Source of the DNA: Strigamia acuminata
Taxonomy: Eukaryota; Arthropoda; Chilopoda; Geophilomorpha; Linotaeniidae
Length of the DNA stretch: 64,000 nt
Assembly: GCA_949358305.1 (NCBI GenBank)
Contig: OX442314.1
Span: forward strand, 35,769,608-35,833,607
Direction of reading: 5' to 3'
Below, piece by piece: positions 60,187 through 64,000 of the stretch (its first letter is position 1; every line of letters starts with the position of its first letter). The translations under genes were made by a program, and so were the position numbers. A model generated the notes under the pieces. The model searched no databases. It worked only from the letters and a program-made list of their open reading frames with translations, and was not told the origin of the DNA.

Positions 60187-60410
60187 TGATCAGTAGCAAC
60201 AGACGACGGAGAGAAGGTGCAACGAGTTAGAGCAACTCAAATTACAATTCTTGGAACGGGTCCAACGAAAAATTAACCTGTACGAAGAAGAGAACTACGC
60301 AGAAGTCACCCGTCTCGAGGCTGTGAACCCAGCTGAAGCAAGGAGACTGGAACGACTATTGTGCTCAGACGTTAAACGGATGAAAAGATTATTTGGATTG
60401 GGTCTATAGA
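60187..60410 (+). pseudogene. Coiled-coil exon (NELEQL family), second copy
   Basis: Acceptor CGGTTCGTCTTTAG ends at 60,181. After a short deletion the frame reads NELEQLKLQFLERVQRKINL, YEEENYAEVTRLEAVNPAEA and RRLERLLCSDVKRMKRLFGL and stops at 60,409. The 3' half is much better kept than at 25.4 kb. A long amphipathic helix is likely. Confidence 0.5.
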
Positions 60411-60411
60411 G

Positions 60412-60560
60412 AATTGGAGATATTAGAGGACATTTTCAAGAAATTACAGCTGGCAAAGGAGAAATGTAAATTTATTAAGCCAAGACTGGATTTCCTAGGT
60501 TTTCATACACATTTTATATCTTGTTGGGGATATGTGGACACAAAAAAGACCAGCCTATGA
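60412..60560 (+). pseudogene. Gypsy RT thumb scrap
   Basis: LEILEDIFKKLQLAKEKCKF and DFLGFHTHF match 1,687-1,834. It follows the coiled-coil exon without the catalytic block, so this repeat unit contains the RT scrap as fixed passenger sequence. Confidence 0.75.
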
Positions 60561-60720
60561 AGCCAAGCAACTTAATTATTGTTTAGGTTGTCTAGTTTTA
60601 GGTTTTTAGATTATTTTAAATATTTAGATAGTACTTTGTTTTAGATGTTTAGATAGTATTTTGTTTCACTTTTAGATGTATAAATAATAGTACCGGTAAT
60701 GAAAAATAAGATTACCTAAA

Positions 60721-61260
60721 ATGATTAGACAAATAGGAGATTTCGTAACGAGTTTACTCTACGACGGTGATCCAGCAGAAATTACAATTTTCGACATCTG
60801 TGATATCATCAGGGAGTTTGGAAATGAAAAAGTCGACCTAGCAAAAATTGTTTCAAAACTCATAATCCACTTTTAAAATCGGCGAAGATCCAGAGACATT
60901 TGCAAATCGTGTCGAGAAGTTGATTGGAACAAGACGAGACAGTTGCTTGATTAAGAAAAGGGCTGACGGTAAACACCAGCGGTCGATCTGCGTCAACACA
61001 AAAGAAGAAAAAAACGCCCACTTCAAAACGTCAAAAGCATGATTCACTACATCAAAGATGGAAACCACCACCTGAGGAACCATCAGTTAGGAAGAAGCCT
61101 GCTGTTTACTCGTATATAGATCTTCAAGGCTCATCTGCGGGTTTGCCGGAGAATCCGTTCACCACAAGTTCACCAAAAGTAAAATTAATTTTAATTAATT
61201 TTTTTTTATTATTAATATCCATTTTTTACTTTCAGAAAGAGATTAGATTATCGTAAAACA
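60721..61260 (+). pseudogene. GDPA-family gene with the full-length first exon, frameshifted
   Basis: The ATG at 60,721 opens the family N-terminus. A one-base insertion near 60,862 and a 14-base loss near 60,970 break the frame. It keeps about 120 bases missing from the 1,989 copy, encoding PPPEEPSVRKKPAVYSYIDL and GLPENPFTTSSPK before the donor AAA|GTAAAA at 61,181. After the acceptor ACTTTCAG (61,235) a short end KEIRLS precedes a stop. It shows the original gene structure best. Confidence 0.6.
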
Positions 61261-61332
61261 AAAATGCCAAGTTAACAAAGTATTTTTTTATTTTTGTTGA
61301 TTGATTTGATTTGTATGTTATTTTTTTTTAAA

Positions 61333-61445
61333 AAACAGAAATTCGCATAAAAGATTAAAGGAAAATACTAATTTTTTTGGTGAATGTCGTCGAGGTTACA
61401 GTGGAATAGAGTTCACAGAAGTGGCTAACGCAAGTGTAACTTAGA
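61333..61445 (+). pseudogene. Cys-rich exon fragment, third family copy
   Basis: NSHKRLKENTNFFGECRRGY and VANASVT are kept, then TAG follows where the 25.9 kb copy has TGCGTTTGG. Truncated by unrelated sequence. Confidence 0.5.
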
Positions 61446-61579
61446 CCAATATACTTATAAAAAAGTATTGGAGGATTGTTATGCTTCCATTTGCAGATGA
61501 TAAACTGCCTTTGACATGGATATTTCAGCAGGAAAATGATTCTAAGCATTAAGTAAAGTCAATTGCTCAGTTTTCCAAT

Positions 61580-62440
61580 CTGGTGATTGCAAAATTCCTA
61601 CATTTTTTCCTTTTTAGAGGCATGTATTTGTTTTTTAAATTTTTATGTTATATAGGTCATAGTGAAAAACAATTCATTCTAAATGAATAGGAGATTTAGT
61701 TTTGTTCTATTATCATCATGAGGAGCACAGACCCAACATAAAACAGTTTAAAACGAGAACAAGTGTAGGTTACATGCCAACAGCGACCCTTGCAACAGCG
61801 CTTTGAAAACAAAATGAACAGCACAATTTTCATGCATGTTCATTTTCACAAAGGGAAGCATGAGCTCAATTGGGAAGGGGCGAAGATGCCACATTTTGTG
61901 GAAAATGTCGAGATTTCCAACATGTTGCTTCGGCGATGGACAATCAAACGCAATCAATAACAAAACCCCTAAACCAATAAGAAATTTACCATTTGGAAAT
62001 TCATAAACATGCAAAATGTTTAAAATTGATAATCAAATCGGTGAATGCAACAGTCCTGAGTATTGGAATGCAGCCTTACAACACCTTAGGATTTATTCCC
62101 AGAATTAAATTTGAAAATTTGAAATTGATTTGAATCTAGAACAAGAAGATCCAAATCCCAGGAATTTTGGACAACAACAAAAAATCGACTCCTCGAGTCA
62201 ACAAACTGAGAGCAAAAAAAAGAAGAGGATGAAGTAGAAAGGCAACCTAACCAAATAGATTCACAAAAAGCAGAAATAAAAAATCCTGAAAATTCGTTCT
62301 TTCTTAATCTAAATATAATAGACTAAATTCACCATAACACCCAGTTATGGATACAGGATTTGTTAAGTTTAAAGAAGTTAATTTAAAGTTATGGACAGCT
62401 TGGGACTTGTAGAGGTTAGATCGAGAGACGAAGGTGCATT
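61580..62440. repeat. Block Q, copy 2
   Basis: Matches 9,246-10,113 and leads into module A in the same way. Confidence 0.7.
61814..61960 (+). CDS. Short ORF within block Q
   Basis: ATG at 61,814 opens 48 codons: MNSTIFMHVHFHKGKHELNW, then MPHFVENVEISNMLLRRW, then TIKRNQ and TAA. The other copy has a two-base insertion in it. It may be an exon of whatever gene block Q came from. Not recognised. Confidence 0.3.
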   Translation: MNSTIFMHVHFHKGKHELNWEGAKMPHFVENVEISNMLLRRWTIKRNQ

Positions 62441-62624
62441 ATCACAGAATTCTGTGGCATTATGACCCTGCGCGGTAGAAATTCAAAATCTTAAATCCGC
62501 ACAGAAACAAGATAAACTTTCAATAAAAGTATATAAAAACATTTTGAACAAATAAATTCTAATTCCTGCAGCTTGAATAGTAAGTAAGACGAGTGAAAAA
62601 AGTGTTATTTCCTAATTCAAATGA

Positions 62625-62967
62625 AGATTAGGCCTAAAATAGAATCCAAACATTTTCACACAACATTTTCATCAAGAAACATTAACTAAAACCAAACCAT
62701 ACGAGTCAAAATCCATTCGAAATCCAGGTCCTTGATCACACGAATCCAAACGAAAAAGTGAAGAAATTGTCAAAAATACCGAATCGAAGGAATCCGAGAG
62801 AAAAGAAAACAACGTACGAAAACGTCGCCCGAAATGGAATGAAGAGCACGCACACGTGACTGTTGCTGTGCCAACAATAAAGCATCACTATTGGTTGGAA
62901 TCAACGTCAGATCGTTAATAACAGTTGTTCCCACCAGAGCGTAGCTGCAACTCTCCCCAGTACTGAT
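62625..62967. repeat. Module A, first subtype, fourth copy
   Basis: GATTAGGCCTAAAATAG, CACGTGACTGTTGCTGTGCC, CATCACTATTGGTTGG and CAGTTGTTCCCACC are all present. It is interrupted in its TACTGATG array by the hAT-like element. Confidence 0.75.
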
Positions 62968-63446
62968 TAGGCATGAGAACGGGACCGGGATATTCCCGGT
63001 CCCGGTCCCGTCCCGGTCCCGTAGCGGGATACGGGACGGGACGGGACCAGAAATTTTTTATATTACGGGATTCGGGACGGGACGGGACCAGAAACTTCGG
63101 GACACGGGACGGAACGAGACTGGCGGACTTTCAGAAAAATAAAAAAAAACATAAAAAAACATAAAAAATACATAAAAAAAACATAAAAATACATTAAAAA
63201 ACATAAAAATAACATAAAATAACATAAAAAACATAAAAAAAAACATAAAAAAACATAAAATACATAAAAATTTCGAGACATGGGACTGGTCGGAATCCGA
63301 AAATTTGAAATTTTCCGGATTCGGGACGGGTCGGGACCTGAAAATTTTAAATTTTCGGGACTCGGGACGGGACGGGACCCGAAAATTTAAATTTTCGGGA
63401 CTCGGGACGGGACGGGACCCGAAAATTGGTCCCGTTCTCATGCCTA
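62968..63446. mobile_element. hAT-like MITE, 479 bp
   Basis: The ends TAGGCATGAGAACGGGACC and GGTCCCGTTCTCATGCCTA are perfect 19-base inverted repeats. They are flanked by an 8-base GTACTGAT on both sides, the duplication length of hAT elements. Both subterminal regions are arrays of CGGGACGGGACGGGACC-like units in opposite orientation; the centre is an ACATAAAAA array on the plus strand. No transposase. Because the host site is itself an 8-base TACTGATG array, the duplication is not conclusive alone. Confidence 0.85.
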
Positions 63447-63640
63447 GTACTGATGTACTGATGTCAGCTTGTTGAAGGTCTGGCTGAAGTTACCTTCTTC
63501 GTTTAAACATTACATTTGCTCACTTAAGAGTTTAAGTTATTATTATGTTTATTTGTAAAGGGCAGTTATAATTAGGATTAACTAATTCAAAGTAGCCTGA
63601 TAGCAAGCTGTAGGTGTTATGAATAGAATAATTATTCAGC
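63447..63640. repeat. Post-module-A repeat
   Basis: TACTGATGTACTGATGTCAG, GAAGTTACCTTCTTCGTTT and TAGCAAGCTGTAGGTGTTAT continue module A after the MITE, as at 480-640 and 48,120-48,300. Confidence 0.7.
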
Positions 63641-63702
63641 TTGGGACATCCTATGTTTTACCTTTATTGCACTAGGTTTGTTTATTCTTATAGGCTACGT
63701 AG

Positions 63703-64000
63703 TCGGAAAATTCATGGAATCTGGCTTTTCGGAAGCTATGGACGCTCACATACTGGAAACCAATTTTTGAAATATCGGAAAGTCAGCCAACTGCACCCCC
63801 GGTTTCTTGGCCTCGTGCGGAGGAACCGTGGGTCAGGGTGCATATTGATTTTGCGGGCCCCATCCAGAATTACATGGTTCTGGTTTTGGTCGACGCGCAT
63901 TCGGGGTGGATCGAGGCGCGAGCTTTGCGGAAGGCTACATCAGCTACCACCATCCTTGCTTTAAGGCACATCTTTAGTACTTTCGGCATACCTCACCTAC
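63703..64000 (+). pseudogene. Ty3/Gypsy integrase core, cut by the window edge
   Basis: The frame from 63,703 is open to the end: SQPTAPPVSWPRAEEPWVRV, then HIDFAGPIQNYMVLVLVDAH, SGWIEARALRKATSATTIL and FSTFGIPHL. HIDFAGP carries the first catalytic Asp and the LVDAHSGW strand follows; the window ends just before the expected second Asp. Whether the copy is intact cannot be told from here. Confidence 0.85.

Overview
The window is a stretch of an animal genome (invertebrate; I cannot name the group) made almost entirely of mobile-element remains and low-copy repeats. Evidence for an animal: BEL/Pao retrotransposon gag fragments (a family known only from animals), Ty3/Gypsy and Ty1/Copia remnants, piggyBac-like and hAT-like miniature elements, an MBT-repeat fragment, and spliceosomal introns of about 45-70 nt with T-rich 3' ends and TTTCAG/TTGCAG acceptors. 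I saw no rRNA, tRNA, CRISPR or bacterial-type operon.

Layout. 1-15.5 kb: a long direct repeat (copy 1 from base 1, copy 2 from 10114, offset 10,113) carrying small intron-containing gene pieces, Gypsy reverse transcriptase (RT) scraps and a conserved non-coding block called module A here. After copy 1 come a broken Copia pol, a Gypsy RT piece, a BEL/Pao gag piece and an RBR-type RING fragment. After copy 2 come the tail of a retroelement polyprotein and a probable 3' LTR. 15.5-26.3 kb: repeat modules, a BEL gag zinc-knuckle piece, an acidic membrane-anchored ORF, in-frame tandem repeats, and more members of the small gene family. 26.3-30.1 kb: largely single-copy sequence with a piggyBac-like MITE and a possible five-exon minus-strand gene. 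30,106-44,455: a complete, very young Gypsy-class LTR retrotransposon on the minus strand, with 1,510-bp LTRs, PBS, PPT, gag, pol and two extra 3' ORFs. 44.5-64 kb: again a mosaic of modules, small membrane-protein ORFs, Gypsy and BEL pieces, an MBT-repeat pseudogene, paralogues of the small gene family, a hAT-like MITE, and at the right edge the start of a Gypsy integrase that runs out of the window.

Most notable. (1) The young Gypsy element has two separate -1 slippery heptamers, A AAA AAC with a strong hairpin six bases downstream and T TTT TTA, placed between gag and pol around a short ORF that is not a protease. Two uncharacterised ORFs sit where env would be. (2) A multi-copy family of small genes, called the GDPA family here after a conserved motif, looks like a winged-helix protein with a basic tail. 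It recurs with fixed neighbours (module A, a coiled-coil exon, a Cys-rich exon, a small membrane protein, RBR RING pieces). These modules are joined in different orders, as if one undescribed composite repeat or gene cluster had been copied and reshuffled many times. (3) The first 3,992 bases are repeated without a visible difference 10,113 bases later, then similarity drops abruptly, which means a very recent exchange or an assembly duplication.

Function. The Gypsy element looks able, or recently able, to make its own proteins. Nearly everything else coding is fragmentary or frameshifted; the small ORFs that remain open are given with low confidence. Alternative initiation codons were not trusted: where no ATG exists I treat an ORF as an exon or fragment. 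All similarity statements come from reading by eye, with no database search.
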